A DNA stretch of 64,000 nt from Streptomyces sp. AC1-42W (GTDB lineage: Bacteria > Actinomycetota > Actinomycetes > Streptomycetales > Streptomycetaceae), in contig NZ_QKWY01000001.1 in assembly GCF_003248355.1 (NCBI RefSeq), positions 1,632,001 to 1,696,000 on the forward strand, read 5' to 3'. The notes beneath the pieces are model-generated. The model was not told the origin of the DNA, did not search any database, and worked only from the letters and a program-made list of their open reading frames with translations. The translations under genes and the position numbers were made by a program. Shown here piece by piece: positions 8,316-18,672 of the stretch (within the stretch, counting starts at the first letter, position 1; each line of letters opens with the position of its first letter).

Positions 8316-10892
8316 TTACGCGGTCGCGGCCGCCGCGTCCGCCTCCCGCGCCCGCAGCGCGCGCTCCACGCCCGAGCGGGACTCCGAGATCAGCCGGCGC
8401 AGACCCGCGCCCGGCTCGGCCGCGGCCAGCCAGGCGTCCGTCGCGTCCAGGGTCTCCCGCGAGACCTGGAGCGCCGGGTACAGGCCGACGGCGACCTGCT
8501 GGGCCATCTCGTGGCTCCGCGAGTCCCAGACACCCTTCACCGAGGCGAAGAACTTCTCCGCGTACGGGGCCAGCAGCTCGTGCTGGTCGGTCTGCACGAA
8601 GCCCGCGATGACCGCCTCCTGGAGGGAGTTCGGCAGCTTGTCGGACTCCACGACCGACGCCCACGCCTCGGCCTTCGCCTCCTCGGTGGGCCGCGCCGCA
8701 CGGGCGGAGGCCGCGTGGCGCTCGCCCGCCGCCGTCCGGTCCCGCGCGTACTCGGCGTCGATCTCCTCCTCGTCGATCAGGCCGGTGGCCGCGAGCCGCT
8801 GCACGAACGACCAGCGCAGCTCGGTGTCCACGGCCAGGCCCTCGATCGCCTCGGCGCCGTCGAGCAGCGCGCGCAGCAGGTCCAGCTGCTGCGGGGTGCG
8901 GGCGGTGGCCGCGAAGGCGCGCGCCCAGGCCAGCTGGTGGTCGCTGCCCGGCTCCGCCGCGCGCAGGTGCGCGAGCGTCGCCTCGGTCCACTGCGTCAGG
9001 CCCGCCTCGCGCCACTCCGGCGTCGCGTACAGGTCGATCGCCGTCTTGACCTGGCGGTGCAGCGACTGCACCACACCGATGTCCGACTCCTTGCCGATCC
9101 CGGCCAGCACCAGCGCCAGGTAGTCGCGGGCGGCCAGCTCGCCGTCCCGCGTCATGTCCCAGGCCGACGCCCAGCACAGGGCGCGCGGCAGCGACGCGGT
9201 GAAGTCGCCCAGGTGCTCCGTGACGACCCGCAGGGACTCCGCGTCCAGGCGGACCTTCGCGTACGACAGGTCGTCGTCGTTGAGCAGGACGACCGCCGGG
9301 CGCGCCGTGCCGGCCGGGAACGGCACGGCGGTGCGCTCGCCGTCCACGTCCAGCTCGATCCGGTCCGTACGCACCAGGCTGCCCCCGGCATCCAGGTCGT
9401 AGCAGCCGATCGCGATCCGGTGCGGGCGCAGCGTCGGCTCCCCCTTGGCGCCGGCGGGCAGCGCGGGCGCCTCCTGGAGCACGCTGAACGAGGTGACGTG
9501 ACCGTTCTCGTCGGTCTCGATCTCCGGGCGCAGGACGTTGATGCCGGCCGTCTCCAGCCACGCCTTCGACCAGGTCTTCAGGTCGCGGCCGGAGGTCTCC
9601 TCCAGCGCGCCCAGCAGATCGGTCAGCCGGGTGTTGCCGAAGGCGTGCGCCTTGAAGTACGCCTGCACGCCCTTGAAGAACTCGTCCATGCCGACGTACG
9701 CCACGAGCTGCTTGAGGACGGAGGCGCCCTTGGCGTACGTGATGCCGTCGAAGTTGACCAGGACGTCGTCCAGGTCGCGGATGTCCGCCATGATCGGGTG
9801 CGTCGAGGGAAGCTGGTCCTGCCGGTAGGCCCAGGTCTTCATGGAGTTGGCGAACGTGGTCCACGAGTGCGGCCAGCCGGAGCCCTCCGCGTACGCGAGG
9901 CAGGCGACCGAGGTGTACGTGGCGAACGACTCGTTCAGCCAGAGGTCGTTCCACCACTCCATCGTGACGAGGTCGCCGAACCACATGTGGGCCAGCTCGT
10001 GCAGGATGGTCTCGGCCCGCGTCTCGTACGCCGCGTCCGTCACCTTGGACCGGAACACGTACTGGTCGCGGATGGTGACCGCGCCCGCGTTCTCCATCGC
10101 GCCCGCGTTGAACTCGGGGACGAAGAGCTGGTCGTACTTGGCGAACGGGTAGTCGTAGTCGAACTTCTCCTGGAACCAGTCGAAGCCCATCCGGGTCACG
10201 TCGAAGATCGCGTCCGCGTCCAGGAACTCGGCCAGCGAGGGCCGGCAGTAGATGCCCAGCGGAACGGTCCGGCCGTCCTTCTCGTAGCTGCTGTGCACCG
10301 AGTGGTACGGACCGGCGATCAGCGCGGTGATGTACGTGGAGACGCGCGGCGTCGGCTCGAAGGACCAGACGTCGTCCTTCGGCTCCGGCGTCGGCGAGTT
10401 GGAGATCACGGTCCAGCCGGCCGGGGCCTTTACGGTGAACCGGAAGGTCGCCTTGAGGTCCGGCTGCTCGAAGCTCGCGAAGACGCGGCGCGCGTCCGGG
10501 ACCTCGAACTGGGTGTAGAGGTACGCCTGCTCGTCGACCGGGTCGACGAAGCGGTGCAGGCCCTCGCCCGTGTTGGTGTACGCGCAGTCGGCGACGACCT
10601 TCAGCTCGTTGGCACCGGCCTGCAGGTGGGGCAGGGCGATCCGGGAGTCGCGGAACACCGCCGCGACGTCCAGCGCCCTGCCGTTCAGCTCGACCTCGTG
10701 CACCGCGGGGGCGACCAGGTCGATGAAGGTCTCCGCACCGGCTTCGGCGGAGTCGAAGCGCACGACGGTGACGGACCGGTAGGTCCCGCCCTCCTGCGCT
10801 CCGGAGAGGTCGAGATCGATCTCGTACGCGTCCACGGTCAGCAGGCGCGCCCGCTCCTGTGCCTCTTCGCGGGTCAGATTCGTGCCAGGCAC
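8316..10892 (-). CDS. pepN: Aminopeptidase N (M1 family), first copy
   Basis: A cytoplasmic zinc aminopeptidase removing N-terminal residues from peptides. At 858 residues it has the full family length. It contains the substrate-anchoring GAMEN motif (near 262) and the zinc site HELAH (near 296) with the downstream Glu in LNESFA; the C-terminal ERAP1-like helical domain is complete. The GTG at 10892 is preferred over the more upstream ATG at 10928 because an AAGGAG lies eight bases before it and because the protein then starts with PGTNLTREEA, the usual beginning in this genus. It is downstream of asd on the same strand, separated by a strong hairpin. A second paralogue lies at 15919-18540. 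Confidence 0.95.
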   Translation of the reverse strand: MPGTNLTREEAQERARLLTVDAYEIDLDLSGAQEGGTYRSVTVVRFDSAEAGAETFIDLVAPAVHEVELNGRALDVAAVFRDSRIALPHLQAGANELKVVADCAYTNTGEGLHRFVDPVDEQAYLYTQFEVPDARRVFASFEQPDLKATFRFTVKAPAGWTVISNSPTPEPKDDVWSFEPTPRVSTYITALIAGPYHSVHSSYEKDGRTVPLGIYCRPSLAEFLDADAIFDVTRMGFDWFQEKFDYDYPFAKYDQLFVPEFNAGAMENAGAVTIRDQYVFRSKVTDAAYETRAETILHELAHMWFGDLVTMEWWNDLWLNESFATYTSVACLAYAEGSGWPHSWTTFANSMKTWAYRQDQLPSTHPIMADIRDLDDVLVNFDGITYAKGASVLKQLVAYVGMDEFFKGVQAYFKAHAFGNTRLTDLLGALEETSGRDLKTWSKAWLETAGINVLRPEIETDENGHVTSFSVLQEAPALPAGAKGEPTLRPHRIAIGCYDLDAGGSLVRTDRIELDVDGERTAVPFPAGTARPAVVLLNDDDLSYAKVRLDAESLRVVTEHLGDFTASLPRALCWASAWDMTRDGELAARDYLALVLAGIGKESDIGVVQSLHRQVKTAIDLYATPEWREAGLTQWTEATLAHLRAAEPGSDHQLAWARAFAATARTPQQLDLLRALLDGAEAIEGLAVDTELRWSFVQRLAATGLIDEEEIDAEYARDRTAAGERHAASARAARPTEEAKAEAWASVVESDKLPNSLQEAVIAGFVQTDQHELLAPYAEKFFASVKGVWDSRSHEMAQQVAVGLYPALQVSRETLDATDAWLAAAEPGAGLRRLISESRSGVERALRAREADAAAATA

Positions 10893-10956
10893 GCGGTCAT
10901 CTCCTTGCTCTGCGATGTTTCCGGCCATCCTTCCACGAGCCCCCGCGCCTGTCCGC

Positions 10957-10996
10957 AGCGCCGGACGGGGCCGGAAATCCGGCCCTGTCCGGCGCT
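10957..10996 (-). terminator. Terminator after asd
   Basis: A 19-base-pair stem with one G-T pair (arms 10957-10975 and 10978-10996), beginning 14 bases after the asd stop on the minus strand. It separates asd from pepN. Confidence 0.85.
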
Positions 10997-11010
10997 CGGG
11001 AACGACCGGT

Positions 11011-12081
<1,071 letters not shown>

Positions 12082-12225
12082 TCACCACATCTTCGCAAAC
12101 GGATTTCGGTCCTGAGAGCCGGGCGGGTTCGCGGCCGTTTGGTGACATGCCGAGCGGCGCGGTAAGTTCCAGCCCTGCCCGCGGGCAGCGGTCAGGGCTT
12201 GGCCGTCGCCCGGTTCTTCAGCCGG

Positions 12226-12262
12226 GCGAGAAGCCGCCTCGTTCGCGAGGAGGAGGAGTCAC
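12226..12262 (+). mobile_element. Solitary right-end / omegaRNA-like remnant of an IS200/IS605 element
   Basis: These 37 bases match the right end of the intact element at 22267-22303 (minus strand) in 32 positions. Both start GCGAGAAGCC, form a hairpin with a four-base loop (TTCG here, CTCA there) and end GGAGGAGTCAC. Most differences within the stem keep the pairing. No tnpB or tnpA remains beside it. An additional hairpin just upstream (CGCCCGG with CCGGGCG, about 12207-12228) could be part of the same RNA scaffold. The bases that would act as guide start GATGCGTATGTCC. Confidence 0.7.
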
Positions 12263-12332
12263 GATGCGTATGTCCACGGGGCATGCATCCAAACCGATTG
12301 CCCGGTTCGGCGGGCGGCGGGTGACAGACAGA

Positions 12333-12363
12333 TGGGGCGGGTGCCCGGTGAGCACCCGCCCCA
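12333..12363 (-). terminator. Terminator after the subtilisin gene
   Basis: A 12-base-pair stem (TGGGGCGGGTGC with its complement) and a seven-base loop, about 35 bases beyond the stop codon of the minus-strand protease gene. Symmetrical, so it could also stop plus-strand transcripts. Confidence 0.75.
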
Positions 12364-12398
12364 CTGCCTTGACAGATCACATGTTCGACACGGTGTGA

Positions 12399-15300
12399 CT
12401 ACGGGGTGACGTTCCGGATCACCACGCTGCCGGTGCCCGCCGCGGTGCCGCGCGCGTTCACCAGGCTGACCTCACCGAAGAACTGCCGGCCCTCGGGGGC
12501 CGCGCCGGCCACCTTCACCTCGGCGCCGACCTCGGCGGACTCGCCGGCGGCCAGGTTCACGGCCTTCGACTCGTCCACGGAGATGGTGCCGAGCGCCGCC
12601 GAGTAGTAGACGTCGCGGTAGTCGTACTCGGTGGTGCCGGCCGGGACGTCGTAGCCGTCGATCAGGACGGTGTACGTGCCGGCGGCCGGCTTCAGCAGGC
12701 TGACGGACTCCTCGGAGCCCGCCGTGGTGGAGGCGCCCACCTCGGCGGAACCCTTGTACACGTACAGGTCGAGGTCGGCGTTGGCGTCGGTGGTGCCGCC
12801 GATGGCGACGTCCAGCTTCTCGACGCCCTCACCGATGGTGACCTCCTTGACGTACGTGCCACCGGTGGAGATCGACGGGCGCTCCACGGCCGCCGAGCCC
12901 AGCGAGCCGCCCTTGAGGTGCGCCTCCAGGGGCCCCGCGTTGTTGGTGACCGTCCAGTCGACCGCGGCCGGGGTGCCGATCTTCGCCTCGGCGATGGTCT
13001 GCACCGCCGGGTCGAAGGTCGCGCCGAGCAGCGCCACGTTCAGCCGGTACGGGTTGTCCAGCAGCGGCGAGGTGCGCCGCGCCTCGACCTCGATCTCCCA
13101 GACACCGGGCTGCGGGTCGGCGTAGGAACGCGCGTCCGGGCGGCAGGTGTTGGCCGGGTTCTCGTAGTTCGGGTAGCAGTACGGCGTACCGCTGTTGTCC
13201 ACCGGCACCCCGTACGGGTGGATGGAGATGAAGCGGGTCTGGCTGCCCGAGCGCAGGGCGCCCAGCGAGACCTCCAGGGTCTTGGCGCCCTCCGGCACGG
13301 TCACGAAGTACGACGTGGTGCTGTTGCGCTGCACCGTGCCGGACGTCGTGTACGCGTAGGACGGCTTCGCCAGCTCCTTGGAGACGACGACCGTGGTGAG
13401 GATCTGCTGGTCGGTGCCGGCGGTCTTCCTGTCGTCGAGCTGGAGGATCGCGCTGTGCACGCCCGCGGTGCGCGGCTTCGCCTGGACCTTGACGGTGACC
13501 GGCTTGCCGAGCGGCAGCGAGACCTTCTTGGGGCCGACGATCCGGAAGGTGCCGTCGCCGTACTTCCAGGAGAGCTTGTGCGCGACGTCGCGGTCGGGGC
13601 CCGTGGTGCGGGTGACCGTGATGTCGTAGGTCTTCTTCTGGCCCGCCTTCAGGCCGCCCTCGCGGTCGTAGAGGCCGGTGCCGAAGCCCGGGGTCTTCAG
13701 CGCGAAGTCGATCGCGGTGTCCACCGGCGCCTTGACGGTGTACTCGTGCGCCGGGGCGCCCTTCCGGGAGATCAGCTTCCAGGCGTCCACGATGTCGATC
13801 AGACCGGCGCCCTGGGCGTGCGCGGGCACTCCCTTGATCTTGGTGGCGGTGCTGGTCAGCGCGGTGCGCAGGTCGGCCGGGGGCAGCTCGATGTGCTTCC
13901 GCTTCGCGGCGGACAGCAGCAGCGCGGCGGCGCCGGCGGCCTGCGGGGAGGCCATCGACGTGCCCTGGAGCATCGAGTAGCCGGCGGGCAGCGAGTAGCC
14001 GGCCTCCTTGACCGGGCCGCCGGGCAGCCAGGTCTGCGTGGAGTTGATGGCCGCGCCGGGGGCGGTCAGGGTCGGCGCGAATCCGCCGTCCTCACGCGGG
14101 CCGCGCGAGGAGAACGGCATCATGTCGTACTTCTTGGTGACGCCGGAGCCGTAGTTGGCGGCCCAGGTCTCCTTGGAGATGGACGCGCCGACCGAGATGA
14201 CGTGGTCGGCGAGGCCGGGGTCGCCGATGGTGTTGACGCCGGGGCCGTCGTTGCCGGCCGAGATGACCAGCTGGACGCCGTAGATGTCCACGAGCCGCTT
14301 GTACAGCTCGGCGCGGGCGTTGTTGCCGTCGTTCAGCGGCGGCAGACCGCCGATCGACATGTTGACGATGTCCACGCCGCGGTTCACGACGAGGTCGATC
14401 ATGCCCTCGGTGAGCGCGATGTTGGTGCAGCCGCCGGACCAGGTGCAGGCGCGCGAGGAGACGATCTTCGCGCCGGGCGCGGCACCGTCCATCTTCCCGC
14501 CGAACAGGCCGTTGGCGGCGGTGATGCCCGCGACGTGCGTGCCGTGCTCGGACTCGATGACGCCGATGGAGACGAAGTCGGCGGTGTCGCCCGCCGCGTT
14601 GTAGACGACGTCCGCGCGGTTCTCGACGACGAACGGGATGCGCTCGACCACATCGGTGCGCGGGTCGTCCTTGCCGAAGTAGGAGACCTGGTGCTTCTCC
14701 TTGTACGGCTTGAGCGCGGTGTCGTCGCGGAAGTCCGCGTTGCCGTTCAGGTCGACGCGGGAGGTGCCGGTGACCGGGTCGTAGAGGACGGCCCAGGTGT
14801 CGGTGGTGTCGCCGTCGCGGTTCAGGTCGCCCGCCATGTCGCCGCCCTTGGTGGCGGCCTCGGCGAACACGCTGATCCGGTACGAGCCCTTGGGCGCGTT
14901 GTACGTACGCCCCTTGTACGTGAACACCGGGCCGGAGACGGCGTCCGTCATCCGCAGCCAGGTGCCGTCGCCGTCGCTCACCGGGTCGGTGGCGGTCACC
15001 CAGTCGACGATCTTGCGCTCGCCGGTGGTGGTCTTCTGCAGCGCCGGGTGGGCGACGTCCACGCCCGAGTCCAGCACGCCGATGGTGATCCCGCGGCCGT
15101 CCGCCTTGGGGTGCTGCCGCACGAAGTCGACCGCGCCCGTCTCGAAGGACGGGTTGTACGGGTTCTTCGCCGGGGTCTTCCTGCCCGGCGCCGGGTAGCT
15201 GCCGGTGGACTTCGTGCGCGCCTTGGCGCCGGTGGCCCGGTCGGCCGCGGGCGTCGGGTCGTCCAGCATGATCTCCTGCTTGAGATCGATGCCGTGGACG

Positions 15301-15704
15301 GAGCTGAGCTTCGACGCCGCCTTGATGGTGGCCTCGGCGGCGGAGGTCGGCACGGTCGCCCGGACGTAGCCGAGCCTGTCGTAGGCGAGGCCCAGCACGG
15401 AGCCCTTGACGGCGTCCAGCTGCTTGGTGACCTGCTCGGTCGCGCCGGGGGCGGTCGCGACCATCATGGTGACGTTCTTCTCGCCCTTGGCCTTGGCCTT
15501 GGTCAGGACCTCGGCGTCGGCGGTGCCCAGCTTGTCGGCCGGAGCGGCGGCACCGGCCTCCTTGACGGGTGAGCCTGACGGGTCGTCGGCGGCGAGGACG
15601 GGGGCCATACCGGAGGCGGCCAGCGCGGCCGCCAGACCGGCGACGGCCGCCACCCGGGCCGCTCGTCTCGCTCCGGATATGGAGCCGGGGGATTCGGAGG
15701 TCAT
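12399..15704 (-). CDS. Large secreted subtilisin-like serine protease (S8 family)
   Basis: An extracellular endopeptidase of about 1101 residues. A basic signal peptide of about 45 residues (ending ASGMAPVLA) is followed by a propeptide-like region. The S8 domain has Asp in VLDSGVD (near 210), His in EHGTHVAGI (near 387) and Ser in GTSMASPQ (near 582). The gap between Asp and His is about 175 residues, far larger than in classical subtilisins, so a domain is inserted there (GDLNRDGDTTDTWAVL suggests a calcium-binding stretch). The last 400 residues are beta-rich modules, including pre-peptidase-like repeats (ANADLDLYVYKG). The ATG at 15704 has AGGGAT about six bases upstream; another ATG two codons earlier is possible. 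Confidence 0.9.
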   Translation of the reverse strand: MTSESPGSISGARRAARVAAVAGLAAALAASGMAPVLAADDPSGSPVKEAGAAAPADKLGTADAEVLTKAKAKGEKNVTMMVATAPGATEQVTKQLDAVKGSVLGLAYDRLGYVRATVPTSAAEATIKAASKLSSVHGIDLKQEIMLDDPTPAADRATGAKARTKSTGSYPAPGRKTPAKNPYNPSFETGAVDFVRQHPKADGRGITIGVLDSGVDVAHPALQKTTTGERKIVDWVTATDPVSDGDGTWLRMTDAVSGPVFTYKGRTYNAPKGSYRISVFAEAATKGGDMAGDLNRDGDTTDTWAVLYDPVTGTSRVDLNGNADFRDDTALKPYKEKHQVSYFGKDDPRTDVVERIPFVVENRADVVYNAAGDTADFVSIGVIESEHGTHVAGITAANGLFGGKMDGAAPGAKIVSSRACTWSGGCTNIALTEGMIDLVVNRGVDIVNMSIGGLPPLNDGNNARAELYKRLVDIYGVQLVISAGNDGPGVNTIGDPGLADHVISVGASISKETWAANYGSGVTKKYDMMPFSSRGPREDGGFAPTLTAPGAAINSTQTWLPGGPVKEAGYSLPAGYSMLQGTSMASPQAAGAAALLLSAAKRKHIELPPADLRTALTSTATKIKGVPAHAQGAGLIDIVDAWKLISRKGAPAHEYTVKAPVDTAIDFALKTPGFGTGLYDREGGLKAGQKKTYDITVTRTTGPDRDVAHKLSWKYGDGTFRIVGPKKVSLPLGKPVTVKVQAKPRTAGVHSAILQLDDRKTAGTDQQILTTVVVSKELAKPSYAYTTSGTVQRNSTTSYFVTVPEGAKTLEVSLGALRSGSQTRFISIHPYGVPVDNSGTPYCYPNYENPANTCRPDARSYADPQPGVWEIEVEARRTSPLLDNPYRLNVALLGATFDPAVQTIAEAKIGTPAAVDWTVTNNAGPLEAHLKGGSLGSAAVERPSISTGGTYVKEVTIGEGVEKLDVAIGGTTDANADLDLYVYKGSAEVGASTTAGSEESVSLLKPAAGTYTVLIDGYDVPAGTTEYDYRDVYYSAALGTISVDESKAVNLAAGESAEVGAEVKVAGAAPEGRQFFGEVSLVNARGTAAGTGSVVIRNVTP

Positions 15705-15918
15705 CAGCATCCCTGTATGTGAAAGAGAGAGTCCGGAAATCGGTACCGGATGACCGCTCACCCTTTCGTAAATGACAGGGGTTTGTGGAGAGTTGTGGGG
15801 GACTTGTTGAGTACATGGCGTAATCCCGCCACTGGTGCCGAAGCGTCAGACGGGACGAACGGGCCGATACGCCACGCGTACCGACCCGCCCGTCCCGCTC
15901 GCCCCGCCCGTGACTCCG

Positions 15919-18540
15919 TTACGCCACCGAGTCCACCGCCTGCGCCCGCAGAGCGCGCGCCAGGTCGTCGCGGGACTCCAGGACCAGCCGCCGCAGCGCC
16001 GGCGCCGCGTCCGCGTGCGATTCCAGCCAGGCGTCGGTCGCCTCCAGCGTCGCCGGGTCGTCCTGGAGCGACGGGAACAGGCCCCGCACCACGGCCATCC
16101 CGATCTGGATCGACCGGTCCGCCCACACCCGCTCGATCGCCTCGAAGTACCGCTCGGCGTAGGGCGCCAGCAGCTCCCGCTGCGAGGACTGCTCGAAGCC
16201 CGCGATCGTGGCCTCCACCAGCGCGTTGGACAGCGCGTCCGACTCCACGACGTCCGCCCACGCCCGCGCCTTCACCTCGGCGGACGGCCGGGACGCCAGG
16301 CACCGCACCCGGTGCCGCTCGCCGGACGCCGTGTCGTCCCGCGCCAGCTCCGCGTCCACCGCCGCCTCGTCGGCCACCAGATGCGAGACCAGCGGCGACA
16401 GGAACGCCCAGCGCAGCTCCTGGTCCACGTCCAGCCCGTCGATCCGGGCGGACCCGTCGAGCAGCCCGGACAGCAGCTGGAAGTCGGTGTCCGACGCGGC
16501 CACCGACGCGAAGAACCGGGCCCAGGCCAGCTGGTGCTCACTGCCGGGCTCCGCGAGCCGCAGTTCGCCGAGCGCGCCCTCGGCCAGCGCCCGGCCGCCC
16601 TCCTCGCGCCACGCGGGCGCCGCGTAGTGCGTCAGCGCGCCGCGCGTCCAGGCGTGCAGCATCTGGAGCACGCCGATGTCCGTCTCGCGCCCCGCGAACG
16701 CCAGCACCAGGGACACGAAGTCACGGGCCGGCATCAGCCCGTCCCGGGTGAGGTTCCACAGCGCCGACCAGCACAGAGCACGGGCCATGGGGTATCCCCT
16801 GCTCGAAGAGCTTGGGGAAGGGTCCGTGATGTCGCCCAGATGCGCCCGCAGCGTGGCCAGCGACACCTCGTCGAACCGCACCTTGCAGTACGTCAGGTCG
16901 TCGTCGTTGACCAGGATCAACTCGGGCCGCTCGGCCCCGGCCAGCTCCCCGATCACCGTGCGCGGGCCCGACACGTCCGCCTCGGCACGCGCGTAGCGCA
17001 CCAGCGCGCCCTCGGCGTCGCGCCGGTACAGGCCCACGGCGACCCGGTGCGGCCGCAGCTCCGGGTGGGACTCGGCGGCCTCCTGGAGGACGGCCAGCTC
17101 GGTGATCCGGCCGGCCGCGTCGTACGTCGCCACCGGGGTCATCGAGTTGACGCCCGCGGTCTGCAGCCAGGAGCGCGACCACGCGGTCATGTCCCGCCCG
17201 GACGTCTCGGACAGCACCGACAGCAGGTCCCCGAGCGTGGTGTTGCCGTAGGCGTGCTTCTTGAAGTAGCGCCGGGCGCCCTCCAGGAACGCCTCCCGGC
17301 CCACGTACGCCACCAGCTGCTTGAGCACCGAGGCGCCCTTGGCGTACGTGATGCCGTCGAAGTTCAGCTTGGCGTCCTCCAGGTCACGGATGTCGGCCGT
17401 GATCGGGTGGGTGGACGGCAGCTGGTCGGCGCGGTACGCCCAGGACTTGCGGTTGTTCGCGAAGGTGATCCAGCCGTCCTCGAAGCGGGTCGCGCCGGTC
17501 ATCGCGAAGACGCCCATGAAGTCCGCGAAGGACTCCTTCAGCCACAGGTCGTCCCACCACCCCATCGTGACGAGGTCCCCGAACCACATGTGCGCCATCT
17601 CGTGCAGGATGACGTTGGCCCGGCCCTCGTACGCCGCCTGCGTCACCTTGCCGCGGAAGATGTACTCCTCGCGGAACGTCACACAGCCCGGGTTCTCCAT
17701 CGCGCCGAGGTTGTACTCCGGCACGAACGCCTGGTCGTACTTCCCGAACGGGTACGGGTAGTCGAAGTTGTCGTGGAAGAAGTCCAGGCCCTGCTTGGTG
17801 ATCAGGAAGACGTCGTCGGCGTCGAAGTGCTTGGCGAGCCCCTTGCGGCACATCGCGCCGAGCGGGATCTCCAGCGTCGTGCCGTCCTCGAAGGTCCGGC
17901 TGTAGGAGTCCGTCACGTAGTGGTACGGACCGGCGACGACCGCCGTGATGTACGTGGAGATCGGCTTCGTCTCCGCGAACCGCCACACCCCGCCCTCGCG
18001 GGACTCCTCCGCGCCGTTGCTCCACACCGTCCACTCCGCGGGCGCCGTCACCCGGAAGCGGTACGGGGCCTTGAGGTCGGGCTGCTCGAAGTTGGCGAAG
18101 ACGCGGCGCGCGTCCGCCGGCTCGTACTGGGTGTAGAGGTAGACCTCGCCGTCCTCCGGGTCGACGAAGCGGTGCATGCCCTCGCCGGTCCGGCTGTACG
18201 CGCACTGCGCGTCGACCACCAGGACGTGCTCGCCCTCCGACAGGTCCGCCAGCGTCACCCGCGCCCCGTCGAACACGGCGGCCGGGTCCAGCTCGGCACC
18301 GTCCAGCGTCACCGCGCTGACGGACGGGGCGATCAGGTCCGCGAAGGTGGACGCGCCGCCGCGCCGCGTGCGGAACCGGATCGTCGTCACCGAGCGGAAG
18401 GTCAGCGGGCCCCGGGCCCGGTCGTCCCGGCCGGGGTCACCGACCGCCGAACGGACGTCGAGTTCGACGTCGTAACCGTCGACGGTCAGCAGCTCCGCTC
18501 GCTCGCGGGCCTCGTCGCGGGACAGGTTCTCGCCGGGCAC
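15919..18540 (-). CDS. pepN: Aminopeptidase N (M1 family), second copy
   Basis: A second M1 zinc aminopeptidase, 873 residues, clearly homologous over its length to the copy at 8316-10892. It has GAMENPG and the zinc motif HEMAH (near 311). The GTG at 18540 has AAAGGAG six bases upstream. Compared with the first copy, it carries an extra block of about 12 residues, PSPSSSSRGYPM (near 573-584), between HLGDITD and ARALCWS. That block is encoded by a copy of the dispersed palindromic repeat (16788-16825), so the insertion is in frame and probably sits in a surface loop. It is followed on the minus strand by the subtilisin gene, 214 bases away. Confidence 0.93.
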   Translation of the reverse strand: MPGENLSRDEARERAELLTVDGYDVELDVRSAVGDPGRDDRARGPLTFRSVTTIRFRTRRGGASTFADLIAPSVSAVTLDGAELDPAAVFDGARVTLADLSEGEHVLVVDAQCAYSRTGEGMHRFVDPEDGEVYLYTQYEPADARRVFANFEQPDLKAPYRFRVTAPAEWTVWSNGAEESREGGVWRFAETKPISTYITAVVAGPYHYVTDSYSRTFEDGTTLEIPLGAMCRKGLAKHFDADDVFLITKQGLDFFHDNFDYPYPFGKYDQAFVPEYNLGAMENPGCVTFREEYIFRGKVTQAAYEGRANVILHEMAHMWFGDLVTMGWWDDLWLKESFADFMGVFAMTGATRFEDGWITFANNRKSWAYRADQLPSTHPITADIRDLEDAKLNFDGITYAKGASVLKQLVAYVGREAFLEGARRYFKKHAYGNTTLGDLLSVLSETSGRDMTAWSRSWLQTAGVNSMTPVATYDAAGRITELAVLQEAAESHPELRPHRVAVGLYRRDAEGALVRYARAEADVSGPRTVIGELAGAERPELILVNDDDLTYCKVRFDEVSLATLRAHLGDITDPSPSSSSRGYPMARALCWSALWNLTRDGLMPARDFVSLVLAFAGRETDIGVLQMLHAWTRGALTHYAAPAWREEGGRALAEGALGELRLAEPGSEHQLAWARFFASVAASDTDFQLLSGLLDGSARIDGLDVDQELRWAFLSPLVSHLVADEAAVDAELARDDTASGERHRVRCLASRPSAEVKARAWADVVESDALSNALVEATIAGFEQSSQRELLAPYAERYFEAIERVWADRSIQIGMAVVRGLFPSLQDDPATLEATDAWLESHADAAPALRRLVLESRDDLARALRAQAVDSVA
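16788..16825 (-). repeat. Dispersed short palindromic repeat, copy B, inside pepN (second copy)
   Basis: Minus-strand sequence begins GGACCCTTCCCCAAGCTC and ends CAGGGGATACCCCA. Compared with copies A and C it lacks about ten central bases. It keeps the reading frame and adds about 12 residues to the aminopeptidase. Confidence 0.75.
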
Positions 18541-18672
18541 GGCACACTCCTTTGTGTCACGTTCGAATAGTTTGATCCTCGCATGCCGCCTCCCGGAGTC
18601 GCGGGCGGGAATGGCCGGAGCGTCGTCCGGTGTTCTCGCGCACGGAGCGTTCGGTCCAGTTCGAGGAGAGAG

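Noticed and set aside
12147..12398. 83-codon open frame upstream of asd
   Set aside because: It crosses the transposon right-end relic and the terminator of the subtilisin gene and shows no domain or RBS.
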